Below, one piece after another: positions 39,121-46,907 of a DNA stretch of 64,000 nucleotides. A model generated the notes under the pieces. That model searched no databases. It saw nothing but the letters and a program-made list of their open reading frames with translations, and was not told the DNA's origin. Within the stretch, counting starts at the first letter, position 1. Each line of letters starts with the position of its first letter. The translations under genes were made by a program, and so were the position numbers. Origin of the DNA: a bacterium (GTDB lineage: Bacteria > SAR324 > XYD2-FULL-50-16); NCBI GenBank assembly GCA_024275165.1, contig JAJRZQ010000012.1:62001-126000 (forward strand), given 5' to 3'.

Positions 39121-39218
39121 AGAAAATAAAAAATATAATTTTTAACAATTTCAACCTAGAAGAATAATATTTTCAATGGTTGATTTAGCGGATTTTCAAC
39201 CTCTATCCTTTTAATTTT

Positions 39219-40706
39219 ATGAGATTGGCAGATAGCGCCCAAATGCGGGCAATGGATCAACGGGCGATTTCGGAGTTGGGTATTCCTAGTTTAGTATTGA
39301 TGGAGAACGCGGCTCGTTCTGCTTTTGAGGCGATTCAACACTTTTTGGAATTGGATTCAAAGATTGTTGTTTTTTTAGGCGGCGGGAATAATGGTGGGGA
39401 TGGCTACGCCTTGGCGCGGATTTGCAAAAATCATGGTTGGGAGGTCGCGGCGGTGCGGCTGGTGGAACCGACCTCTGTAGATTGTCAAAAAATGGCGGAA
39501 ATTTATTGTCACTTTGGGCAGATTTTAGATTATGAATCCTTTGTGGCAGAAGCCCCGGAGATAGGGGAGCAAGATATTATCATTGACGCGGTGCTGGGTA
39601 CGGGGGGGGATCGCCCCCTTGAGGGGGCCTTGGCCGAGCAACTCACTTGGATCAACACCCTCAATGGGGTTAAGATCGCTTTAGATCTCCCCAGTGGGGT
39701 GCGTGCTTCGAGTGGGGATGTGTTGGGGGTCGCTTTTCGCGCCGAGGTGACCTTGGCTTTGGCTTGCCCCAAGTTGGGGCATTATCTGTATCCAGGGCGC
39801 GAGTTACGGGGGGGGCTGGTGATCAAGCCGATCTCGGTTCCTGAATATTACGCCCCGGAGGCACAAAAATATAAGCTGCTCAATGAAGAAGAGATATTGG
39901 GGTTGTTGAAGCCCTTACCTAAAACGACTTATAAGAATCAACAAGGGCACTTGGCTCTTTTGGCGGGCTCCAAGGGGATGATGGGGGCTGCCGCGCTGGC
40001 GGCTCGCTCGGCCCTGCGCAGTGGGGCCGGCTTGGCGACTTTAGCCGTGCCGGAAACCGAGCAGGCGAGCTTTACTCACGAGGCCCCTGAAGTCATGACT
40101 CAACCGAGGGAAAAGCTTACCCAAAAATGGTTTAAACCCTATGGGGCGGTGTTGGCCGGCTGTGGTTTGGGGAGGGAGGCAAAGGATTGGAAAAAATATT
40201 CGACCTGGCTAAAAAAGCTCAAGGCCCCCTTGCTGCTCGACGCGGATGCCTTTCACGGTTTAAAGGACCTAAAGGGGTTTGATCCCCAAAAATTGGTGTT
40301 AACGCCCCATCAGGGTGAATTTTTAGCCCTCTCTAAAAATCAAGCCCCAAAAAATAACCGGGAACGAATCGAGCAGGGGTTGAGTTTTGTGAAACAATGG
40401 GGTTGCACCTTGATTTTAAAAGGGGCACCGACTTTGGTTTTTAGCGCGGAAGGGGTGGTTTATGTCAATGAAACCGGGAACCCTGGTATGGCAACCGCGG
40501 GCAGTGGGGATGTCTTAGCCGGTTTGACCGCCGGTTTATTGACCCAGGGGTATGATCCCTTGCCAGCGAGCTTGCTGGGGGTGTGGCTCCACGGCTTAGC
40601 AGGGGATTTATATGTGGAACAAGCAGCCGAAGAGAGCTTGACGGCGCCTGATTTGATTGAGTTTATCGGGCCGGCCTTTGCCCAGCTGCGGAGCAGTCGA
40701 GATTAA
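39219..40706 (+). CDS. nnr: bifunctional NAD(P)H-hydrate epimerase / ADP-dependent dehydratase
   Basis: A 495-residue fusion that repairs hydrated NADH and NADPH. The N-terminal YjeF epimerase domain (residues about 1-220) begins MRLADSAQMRAMDQRAI and carries FLGGGNNGGDGYALAR and DAVLGTGGDRPLEG. The C-terminal ribokinase-like dehydratase domain (about 230-490) carries LLDADAFHGL, VLTPHQGEF and NPGMATAGSGDVLAGLTAGL. Its end overlaps the convergent 77-residue gene by 4 nt. Confidence 0.96.
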   Translation: MRLADSAQMRAMDQRAISELGIPSLVLMENAARSAFEAIQHFLELDSKIVVFLGGGNNGGDGYALARICKNHGWEVAAVRLVEPTSVDCQKMAEIYCHFGQILDYESFVAEAPEIGEQDIIIDAVLGTGGDRPLEGALAEQLTWINTLNGVKIALDLPSGVRASSGDVLGVAFRAEVTLALACPKLGHYLYPGRELRGGLVIKPISVPEYYAPEAQKYKLLNEEEILGLLKPLPKTTYKNQQGHLALLAGSKGMMGAAALAARSALRSGAGLATLAVPETEQASFTHEAPEVMTQPREKLTQKWFKPYGAVLAGCGLGREAKDWKKYSTWLKKLKAPLLLDADAFHGLKDLKGFDPQKLVLTPHQGEFLALSKNQAPKNNRERIEQGLSFVKQWGCTLILKGAPTLVFSAEGVVYVNETGNPGMATAGSGDVLAGLTAGLLTQGYDPLPASLLGVWLHGLAGDLYVEQAAEESLTAPDLIEFIGPAFAQLRSSRD

Positions 40707-40936
40707 TCTTTTTTTGGCCCTAACTCGGCATACTCCCGGGTTTTTTCCTGGATTAAGTCGGCTAAGCGCGCTTGATGAACCTTTAATTCATCTAAACTCG
40801 CCTTTGGGCCCAAAGTAAGGTGGGTAGGCAGGTTTTGTGCGAGTTCGAGCAGCTTTTTATGATTTTTGGCGGCAATGCTTTGAGCAATCGCGCCGCAAAC
40901 AAAACTCGCGGCGAAACCATAGAGAAGCTTTTTCAT
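40703..40936 (-). CDS. small hypothetical protein with N-terminal hydrophobic segment
   Basis: A 77-residue protein. The N-terminal MKKLLYGFAASFVCGAIAQSIA may be a signal anchor, followed by a helical, charged tail (LDELKVHQARLADLIQEKTREYAEL) likely to form a coiled coil. It converges on nnr and lies about 70 nt downstream of the 30-residue membrane protein gene on the same strand, so the two may form a mini-operon. No family recognised. Confidence 0.5.
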   Translation of the reverse strand: MKKLLYGFAASFVCGAIAQSIAAKNHKKLLELAQNLPTHLTLGPKASLDELKVHQARLADLIQEKTREYAELGPKKD

Positions 40937-41008
40937 CTTCTAAAGGGGCTTGTCCATTTTTTGAAAGAGCAAATGGCCCGAAAGGGCCGCAGAACCAGGA
41001 AATAAAAA

Positions 41009-41101
41009 TTACTTGATGGTCTTGCCGTAGATGTAAAAAATGCCAAGGTAAACAGCGCAAAAAGTGGCGAAGGATAAAAGTACGGTTACTTCGTGAGACA
41101 T
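41009..41101 (-). CDS. 30-residue single-pass membrane microprotein
   Basis: Too short for the ORF track. The minus strand reads MSHEVTVLLSFATFCAVYLG followed by IFYIYGKTIK and a TAA stop. Nearly the whole protein is one hydrophobic helix with a Lys-rich end. A clear ribosome site, AGAGG, lies 5 nt before the ATG. Microproteins of this kind often stabilise respiratory or transport complexes, but no partner is evident. The 77-residue gene follows on the same strand. Confidence 0.6.
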   Translation of the reverse strand: MSHEVTVLLSFATFCAVYLGIFYIYGKTIK

Positions 41102-41179
41102 AGAACCTCTTAAAAAGAATGATCGAATTAGTCTATCTATAGAGGATTCTCTTTTAGGGATCAAGTAATAATTGAATCC

Positions 41180-41208
41180 TTGACCAAGGGAGACAAGCTA
41201 CTTTAAAA
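41180..41208 (+). promoter_or_regulatory. possible promoter of frr
   Basis: TTGACC (41180-41185) and TTAAAA (41203-41208) with a 17 nt spacer, 47 nt before the frr ATG. The -10 is weak, so this is only a candidate. Confidence 0.35.
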
Positions 41209-41254
41209 ATGAGGTTGAACAGATTCCTCTTCCTAATTATCTGAGAGTCAGAAC

Positions 41255-41809
41255 ATGGAGACATTGATCACAGAGATCCGACAAAAAATGGAGAAAGCCT
41301 TGGATTTTCTTTATAAAGACTTTACCAAGGTGCGCACGGGGCGGGCTAATCCGGCTTTATTGGAGGGGGTGATGGTGGATTATTACGGCACCCCCACGGC
41401 AATCAGTCAGGTGGGGAATATTTCGGTACCGGAGCCGCAAATGATCGTCATTGCCCCTTGGGAAAAAAATATGCTCGCAGAGATCAGTAAAGCGATTTTG
41501 AGGGCCGATTTGGGGATGACTCCGCAAAACGATGGGAATATTATCCGTTTGCCCATCCCCGCCTTAACCGAGGAGCGCCGTAAGGAGATGGTCAAGCAGA
41601 CCAAGAAAATGGCAGAAGAGGCAAAAATCGCCTTGAGGAACCTCCGCCGTGACGCCAACGACCGCTTGAAGCGGATGCTGAAAGCCAAGGAAATCTCCGA
41701 AGACGATGAAAAGCGGATGGAAGCCAAGGTGCAAGAGGCTACCGATGCCTTTGTAAAAAAAATTGATCAGGCAACAAGCGCGAAGGAAGCCGAATTGATG
41801 GAGGTTTGA
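41255..41809 (+). CDS. frr: ribosome recycling factor
   Basis: A 184-residue, tRNA-shaped factor that splits post-termination ribosomes with EF-G. Family blocks are FTKVRTGRANPALLEGVMVDYYGTPT, NISVPEPQMIVIAPWEKN, NDGNIIRLPIPALTEERRKEMVKQ and LRNLRRDANDRLK. It usually follows pyrH, which is absent here; it stands alone upstream of the heat-shock-type clp gene. Confidence 0.98.
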   Translation: METLITEIRQKMEKALDFLYKDFTKVRTGRANPALLEGVMVDYYGTPTAISQVGNISVPEPQMIVIAPWEKNMLAEISKAILRADLGMTPQNDGNIIRLPIPALTEERRKEMVKQTKKMAEEAKIALRNLRRDANDRLKRMLKAKEISEDDEKRMEAKVQEATDAFVKKIDQATSAKEAELMEV

Positions 41810-41828
41810 GGTTCAACCGCCTTGTGAA

Positions 41829-41855
41829 TTGGCACTCTATATGGTAGAGTGCTAA
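41829..41855 (+). promoter_or_regulatory. CIRCE operator (HrcA binding site) upstream of clp
   Basis: TTGGCACTC-TATATGGTA-GAGTGCTAA matches the CIRCE inverted repeat TTAGCACTC-N9-GAGTGCTAA with a single mismatch. It lies 24 nt before the clp ATG and overlaps a likely promoter (TTGGCA, 18 nt, TAATAT). By established knowledge, HrcA binds CIRCE and represses heat-shock genes. Confidence 0.93.
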
Positions 41856-41879
41856 TATATCCCCCTCAATGGAGTAGCT

Positions 41880-44228
41880 ATGTACAATTTTGACGCCATT
41901 GTCACCGGCAGTATCGAACTGGCTCAGGCTGAAGCGATCAAACGAAAAAACAATGAACTCACCGAGTTTCACTTGCTCTGGGGCTTGATCAAAAACCCCC
42001 AAACCATTAGCGCCAAACATCTCAAAGGTGAGCTGAAAGTCTTAAAAGGTCTTTTGGATCAACTCCCGACTTTAGAAAAGCTCGAATTCGACCAGATTCA
42101 TACCTCCAGCAAACTCTCGGAATGGTTTACCCTAGCCAGTTCCGACGCCATTCAAGCGGGTCGGGAAAAGGTCAATGAGGCTGATTTGCTGCGCTATTTA
42201 AAGAAATTTTTCCCCAGCTTGGAAATGGCGGTACCCGAAGAGGCAGGGCAGAGCGAGGTCCCTGAGTTTTTGGTCGATTTAAACGAACTGGCGGGGGGCG
42301 GGAAACTCGACCCCGTGATTGGTCGGGCGAGTGAGATTCGGAAGGTGCAAGAGATCCTCTGCCGCAGGACGAAAAACAACCCCGTGCTGGTCGGGGACCC
42401 AGGTGTGGGAAAGACCGCGATTGTAGAAGGGCTGGCGGGTTTGATCGTGGCCAATCAGGTTCCCGATATTATTCAGGGTAAAACCATTTATGCGCTTAAT
42501 ATGGGAACCCTAATGGCGGGAACGAAGTACCGAGGAGAGTTTGAGGAAAAAATTCAAGACCTGATTCGTTTTTTAAAGACAAAAGCGAGAGACGCGATTT
42601 TGTTCATTGACGAGATTCATCTTTTGATCGGAGCCGGTAAAACCGAGGGGGCCATGGACGCCGCCAACCTATTGAAACCCGCTCTGGCGCGGGGGGAGTT
42701 GAATTGCATCGGGGCGACCACCTTTGAAGAATATAAAAAATATATTGAAACGGATTCCGCCTTGGAACGCCGATTTCACCAAATTAAGGTGGATGAGCCC
42801 AGTAAGGAAGACTGCATTCAAATCTTGATGGGCTTAAAAGAAAAGTTGGAAATCCATCATGGAATCGAGATCACCGAAGAAGCGATTGTCTCTGCGGTGT
42901 ACCTCTCGGAGCAATTTATTTCTGATCGGTTTTTACCGGATAAGGCAATTGATATTATTGATGAGGCTGCCGCAGGAATGAAACTCAGCGCTGACTCCAT
43001 GCCCCCTGAGCTTTCTGAATTGGAAGACTTGATTCGCTCGAAAAAAATCTTAGCCAAGGCGAGCCCGCATAAAAGTCTCAGCCAAGACATCGCTGAATTG
43101 GAAGCGTCCTTTGAGGAGCAAAAGGCAAAATGGGAAGAAAAGGTGCTTGCCTTAAAAACAGTATCCCAATTAAAACAAGAGCATGATAAAATATCCTTCC
43201 AACTCCACAAGGCAGAAACCGAAGGGGACTACGAAAGGGCAAGCAAGCTTAAATACGGAGAACTGCCCAAGGTACTCGCGGAATTAAAACAATATGAAGT
43301 CAGTTGGAAGTTGACCCGAGAGAGTGTCGGCGAAGTGATTGCCCGTTCAACGGGCGTGCCTTTAGAACGGGTTTTGCAAACCAAGCAAGAGAGCCTGTTA
43401 ACCTTGGAAGATTTTTTAAAGGCGCAAGTCTTTGGGCAAGAAGCGGCTTTGAAGGAAATCGCCGATACCCTAATCGCCGCTCATGCCGGGCTTTCAGATC
43501 AGACCCGCCCCCTTGGGAGTTTTCTTCTTTTAGGCCCTTCCGGGGTGGGCAAGACCGAAACAGCCAAGGCTTTAAGCCGCTTTTTGTTTCAATCGGATCG
43601 GCATTTGGTGCGCCTGGATTTAAGTGAATACAGCGAAGCTCATTCGGTGGCGAAACTGATCGGCAGCCCTCCCGGTTATGTCGGTTATGACGAGGGGGGG
43701 GTGCTGACCGAGGCGGTGCGGCGCAACCCCTATTCCATCTTACTTTTTGATGAGGTGGAAAAGGCCCATGCGGATTTTTCCGACATCCTCTTACAGATTT
43801 TAGATGATGGGTTGTTGACCGACAACAAAGGCCGACATGTGAATTTTAAAAACTGTGTGATCTTTTTAACCAGCAACCTAAAAGATTATGAAGGTTTTTT
43901 TAAGCCCGAATTGATCGGTCGGCTCGATGGAGTTTTGCGTTATCAGGCTTTGGAAGAGGAACAAAGAGAGAAAATCCTCCTGCGGGAGTTGGACCTGCTC
44001 AATGATAAACTGACGGACCGAGAACTCAAATTGGCCTTCAGCCCCGAGCTGTTGGAAAAGGTGAAGGTTCAGGGGTTTGACCCCAAATATGGGGCGAGGC
44101 CGCTTAAAACAGCCTTTAATCGCTTGGTGATCAAGCCCTTGGCGAAGATTTTGTTAGAAAGTGGTGAAATCAAGGGGGAGAAAATTCTAGGGTTGGATCC
44201 CCAAGGACATTTAAGGCTCCAAGGCTGA
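41880..44228 (+). CDS. clpB: ClpB/ClpC-type AAA+ ATPase with short middle domain
   Basis: A 782-residue Hsp100 protein with an N-terminal Clp-N domain (about 1-115) and two AAA+ modules. Module 1 has Walker [14 protein letters not shown], Walker [15 protein letters not shown] and the arginine-finger block [12 protein letters not shown]. Module 2 has [50 protein letters not shown]. The coiled-coil middle domain (about 385-460) is short, about 70-80 residues as in ClpC, against about 125 in ClpB. I see no clear ClpP-docking loop, so a disaggregase role (ClpB-like) is preferred but not proven. It is under a CIRCE operator and has a GGAG ribosome site. Confidence 0.88.
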   Translation: MYNFDAIVTGSIELAQAEAIKRKNNELTEFHLLWGLIKNPQTISAKHLKGELKVLKGLLDQLPTLEKLEFDQIHTSSKLSEWFTLASSDAIQAGREKVNEADLLRYLKKFFPSLEMAVPEEAGQSEVPEFLVDLNELAGGGKLDPVIGRASEIRKVQEILCRRTKNNPVLVGDPGVGKTAIVEGLAGLIVANQVPDIIQGKTIYALNMGTLMAGTKYRGEFEEKIQDLIRFLKTKARDAILFIDEIHLLIGAGKTEGAMDAANLLKPALARGELNCIGATTFEEYKKYIETDSALERRFHQIKVDEPSKEDCIQILMGLKEKLEIHHGIEITEEAIVSAVYLSEQFISDRFLPDKAIDIIDEAAAGMKLSADSMPPELSELEDLIRSKKILAKASPHKSLSQDIAELEASFEEQKAKWEEKVLALKTVSQLKQEHDKISFQLHKAETEGDYERASKLKYGELPKVLAELKQYEVSWKLTRESVGEVIARSTGVPLERVLQTKQESLLTLEDFLKAQVFGQEAALKEIADTLIAAHAGLSDQTRPLGSFLLLGPSGVGKTETAKALSRFLFQSDRHLVRLDLSEYSEAHSVAKLIGSPPGYVGYDEGGVLTEAVRRNPYSILLFDEVEKAHADFSDILLQILDDGLLTDNKGRHVNFKNCVIFLTSNLKDYEGFFKPELIGRLDGVLRYQALEEEQREKILLRELDLLNDKLTDRELKLAFSPELLEKVKVQGFDPKYGARPLKTAFNRLVIKPLAKILLESGEIKGEKILGLDPQGHLRLQG

Positions 44229-44248
44229 GGCAAGAGAGAAGCAATCTG

Positions 44249-45670
44249 GTGGGCGAAAACAACAACAGTATCCAAGGGCTAAATCTGGTCATTATCGACC
44301 AGCACGGCAGCACGGTGCGCAACCTGAAAGGGCTTTTGAGCCTTGCGGGGGCGCAGGTCTTGCTCGCTGGGGATTTTGCCACCGCGAATTTGCTGTTGGA
44401 TCAACAGGCGATTCAGATTTTTTTGCTGGATGTCGATAGTCTCGCTGAAGAGGACTTCAATCAATTTATCGAGTTGCGGCAGCGGGCCGAAGGGGCTCGC
44501 TTTATTCTGTTTAGCGAGCGGGATAACCTTGACGCGGCCGGCTTACAGGTTGAGGCTTGCCTAAAAAAGCCGATTGACCCCAAAGGCCTGATGCAACTCT
44601 TGCAGCAGGGGCCGGGGCATACCGAGCCCCAACATCACGCCTTAAGGCCCGTGGGGCCTTTGGTCGATACCTTGCGGCCCTATCTGCTGTTTCGCTCCCC
44701 CCTGATGCACCGGGTTTTGGGGCTCTTGCCGCAAATGGCGGCGAACCCGCACAGCGTATTGCTCACCGGGGAGACGGGTACGGGTAAAGAGATGGTGGCC
44801 CGGGCGATTCATGCTCTCAGTCCCTTTAAAAGCGGCCCTTTTGTAGCGGTCAACTGTGGCGCTATTCCAGAGAGCTTGATCGAGGGGGAGCTTTTTGGGC
44901 ATGAGAAGGGGGCCTTTACGGGCGCGCAAGCCATGCGGAGGGGCAAGTTTGAACTGGCGCAAAATGGCACCCTCTTTTTGGACGAGATGGGTGAAATGCC
45001 CTTGGCTCTGCAAGCAAGATTATTGCGGGTTTTGGAAGAACGGAGGTTTTTCCGCATCGGGGGGGAGAAAGAGGTCCTTGTGCATTTGCGAATTCTGACC
45101 GCGACCCAGGTCGATTTAGAGCAGGCCGTGGAAAAGGGGCTCTTTCGCGAGGATTTATATTATCGACTCAATGTGTTGCGGCTCCATCTGCCCCCTTTGC
45201 GCGAACGGCGTGAAGACATCCCCCTTTTGGCCTGGCATTTTTTGGAGCGAGCCTTTGAGGAAATGGGGCGGAAAAAACCCTTTCCCCTCTTGAGCGAGGC
45301 CACGACCGAGTTGTTGCAACGGCTTCCCTTTAAGGGGAATGTGCGCGAGTTGCGCAACTTGGTCACGCGGCTGGCCGCGATGTTGCCCCCCGAGGTGAGC
45401 GAGATCAGCCCTGAGATATTAAAGCTTTATTATCCTGAGTCCATCCGTTTTCTCAATCGGCCTTTTCCGCAAGACAGCTTGCCAGAGGGGGGGGGGATCT
45501 GGGAAGAGAAGAAACCCGGAATATGGATTCCCCAAGGCACCTGCTTGGAAGAGGCGGAGAAAATTTTAATTCAAGAGGCGCTGCGAAGTCACGGAGGGAA
45601 CCGGACCCACGCGGCTAAGGAGCTGGGTATTGGAGTGCGCACCCTACGGCGAAAACTAAACGAATCATGA
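44249..45670 (+). CDS. sigma-54-dependent NtrC-family response regulator (weak receiver)
   Basis: The 473-residue protein (GTG start) has a receiver domain (about 10-125), a sigma-54 AAA+ domain (about 145-375) and a Fis-type helix-turn-helix. The AAA+ motifs are GETGTGKEMVARAIH (Walker A), ELFGHEKGAFTGAQ (the GAFTGA loop that contacts sigma-54) and GTLFLDEMGEMPLALQARLLRVL. The HTH is GGNRTHAAKELGIGVRTLRRKL. In the receiver the phosphoacceptor LLDVD and the lysine CLKKPID exist, but the first acidic pair is IDQ rather than DD, and the Thr position is Ser. It lies 20 nt after clp and its end overlaps argC by 4 nt. No partner kinase is adjacent. Confidence 0.9.
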   Translation: MGENNNSIQGLNLVIIDQHGSTVRNLKGLLSLAGAQVLLAGDFATANLLLDQQAIQIFLLDVDSLAEEDFNQFIELRQRAEGARFILFSERDNLDAAGLQVEACLKKPIDPKGLMQLLQQGPGHTEPQHHALRPVGPLVDTLRPYLLFRSPLMHRVLGLLPQMAANPHSVLLTGETGTGKEMVARAIHALSPFKSGPFVAVNCGAIPESLIEGELFGHEKGAFTGAQAMRRGKFELAQNGTLFLDEMGEMPLALQARLLRVLEERRFFRIGGEKEVLVHLRILTATQVDLEQAVEKGLFREDLYYRLNVLRLHLPPLRERREDIPLLAWHFLERAFEEMGRKKPFPLLSEATTELLQRLPFKGNVRELRNLVTRLAAMLPPEVSEISPEILKLYYPESIRFLNRPFPQDSLPEGGGIWEEKKPGIWIPQGTCLEEAEKILIQEALRSHGGNRTHAAKELGIGVRTLRRKLNES

Positions 45671-46614
45671 AACCAAAAATTTTTATTGATGGCGAGTCGG
45701 GCACAACGGGCTTGCAGATCAAGCAGCGGCTGATCCAACGGAGGGACCTTCATTTATTGAGCCTCCCCGAGGAAATAAAAAAAGATAAAACCGAGAAGCT
45801 GAAGCTTTACCGGCAAGCGGAGGTGGTGATTTTTTGTCTTCCCGACGCGGCTTCTCAAGAAGCCTGGGAACTGGCTAAAGAAGCGGGCTGTAAGGTGATT
45901 GACGCTTCCAGTGCCTTTCGGGTTCATTCTGAATGGGTTTACGGCTTGGCCGAACTCGGCGGGGGACAAAGAGAAAAGATTCGCCAGGCGCAATGGGTCT
46001 CGAATCCAGGTTGTTATGCCACCGGGTTTCTTTTGGCTTTTGCCCCTTTGGTGCGCGCGGGGTTGGTCCAGTCCACGGAGTTGGTGACCCTCCAGGGAAT
46101 CTCCGGTTATTCGGGCGGGGGGAAGAGGTTGATCGAGAGCTACCAGAGCCGCCCCTTGGCGAGGGAGGGCTTTAACGCTCGGCCTTATGCCCTAGGGCTG
46201 CGACACAAACACCTTTTGGAGATGCAGCGCTATGCGGGCTTGGACCATGCTCCGATCTTTACTCCCCTCGTGGGGAACTTCGCCCAAGGAATGCTGGTGA
46301 GCGTGCCTTTGTTTGCCTCGCAGGTTCAAGGGGCATCCCCTTTGGAGGCGGTTATCGAGGTTTGGCGAAAAGCCTATGCCCATGAGGCCTTGGTGGAGGT
46401 TCGCGCCGCAAATGAGCAAGCCGATTTGGAAGATGGGTTTTTTGACCCGGCGGAGTTGGCGGGGCAGAAGGGGGCGCAGTTGTTTGTGTGGGGACACAAA
46501 GAACAGATTTTACTCCAAGCCCGGTTGGACAACCTGGGCAAGGGGGCGAGTGGCGCTTGCGTGCAGAACCTGAACCTGCTTTTAGGTCAAGAGGAGCGAC
46601 TGGGTTTGGACTAA
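45667..46614 (+). CDS. argC: N-acetyl-gamma-glutamyl-phosphate reductase, type 2
   Basis: A 315-residue arginine-pathway enzyme reducing N-acetylglutamyl phosphate with NADPH. The nucleotide motif is IFIDGESGTTGLQI, the catalytic Cys is in SNPGCYATGF, and the length is that of the shorter type 2 family. Also seen are GISGYSGGGKRLIE and RHKHLLEMQRYAGL. It overlaps the upstream regulator gene by 4 nt. Its stop overlaps the stop of the convergent ComFB-like gene. Confidence 0.95.
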   Translation: MKPKIFIDGESGTTGLQIKQRLIQRRDLHLLSLPEEIKKDKTEKLKLYRQAEVVIFCLPDAASQEAWELAKEAGCKVIDASSAFRVHSEWVYGLAELGGGQREKIRQAQWVSNPGCYATGFLLAFAPLVRAGLVQSTELVTLQGISGYSGGGKRLIESYQSRPLAREGFNARPYALGLRHKHLLEMQRYAGLDHAPIFTPLVGNFAQGMLVSVPLFASQVQGASPLEAVIEVWRKAYAHEALVEVRAANEQADLEDGFFDPAELAGQKGAQLFVWGHKEQILLQARLDNLGKGASGACVQNLNLLLGQEERLGLD

Positions 46615-46880
46615 CCGTGCTTTGGTTGCATCATGACCTTCATAATGGCGTAATGCACCACTTCTTCAATATCTTTTTCGGTCAAGGTGCGGTGTAAAAT
46701 CACCGATCCTCGGTGGGTGTAGACAGCGGGCATACGACTTAAGCTTAAGGAATAGACATCCTCGATGCACAAACTGCAGCCATCGAAGTCGGGGTATTGA
46801 GGTAAAATTTGCTTCATTTTATCAATGACTTTAATCTCATAGCGATTGCGAATATTGCTAAGAGAAACCCCTTCGATCAT
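46611..46880 (-). CDS. ComFB-like c-di-NMP-binding-type protein
   Basis: The 89 residues start at ATG 46880 (MIEGVSLSNIRNRYE). A TTG at 46895 preceded by AGAGG is an alternative start that would add five residues. The core QILPQYPDFDGCSLCIEDVYSLSLSRMPAVYTHRG, with a C-x-x-C and the D-V-x-x-L-x-L-x-x-x-P pattern, fits the ComFB family, first known from a Bacillus competence locus. ComFB proteins have more recently been reported as cyclic-dinucleotide receptors. It follows the hybrid kinase gene directly, so it is probably co-transcribed with it. Cyclic-dinucleotide sensing here is inferred. Confidence 0.78.
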   Translation of the reverse strand: MIEGVSLSNIRNRYEIKVIDKMKQILPQYPDFDGCSLCIEDVYSLSLSRMPAVYTHRGSVILHRTLTEKDIEEVVHYAIMKVMMQPKHG

Positions 46881-46907
46881 ATAATTTTCGCTCAATGTGC
46901 CTCTCAA

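Noticed and set aside
38951-39218. A+T-rich gap as a possible replication origin or integration site
   Set aside because: No DnaA-box cluster, repeats or att-like duplications were seen; it is better explained as divergent promoters for nnr and the 73-residue gene.
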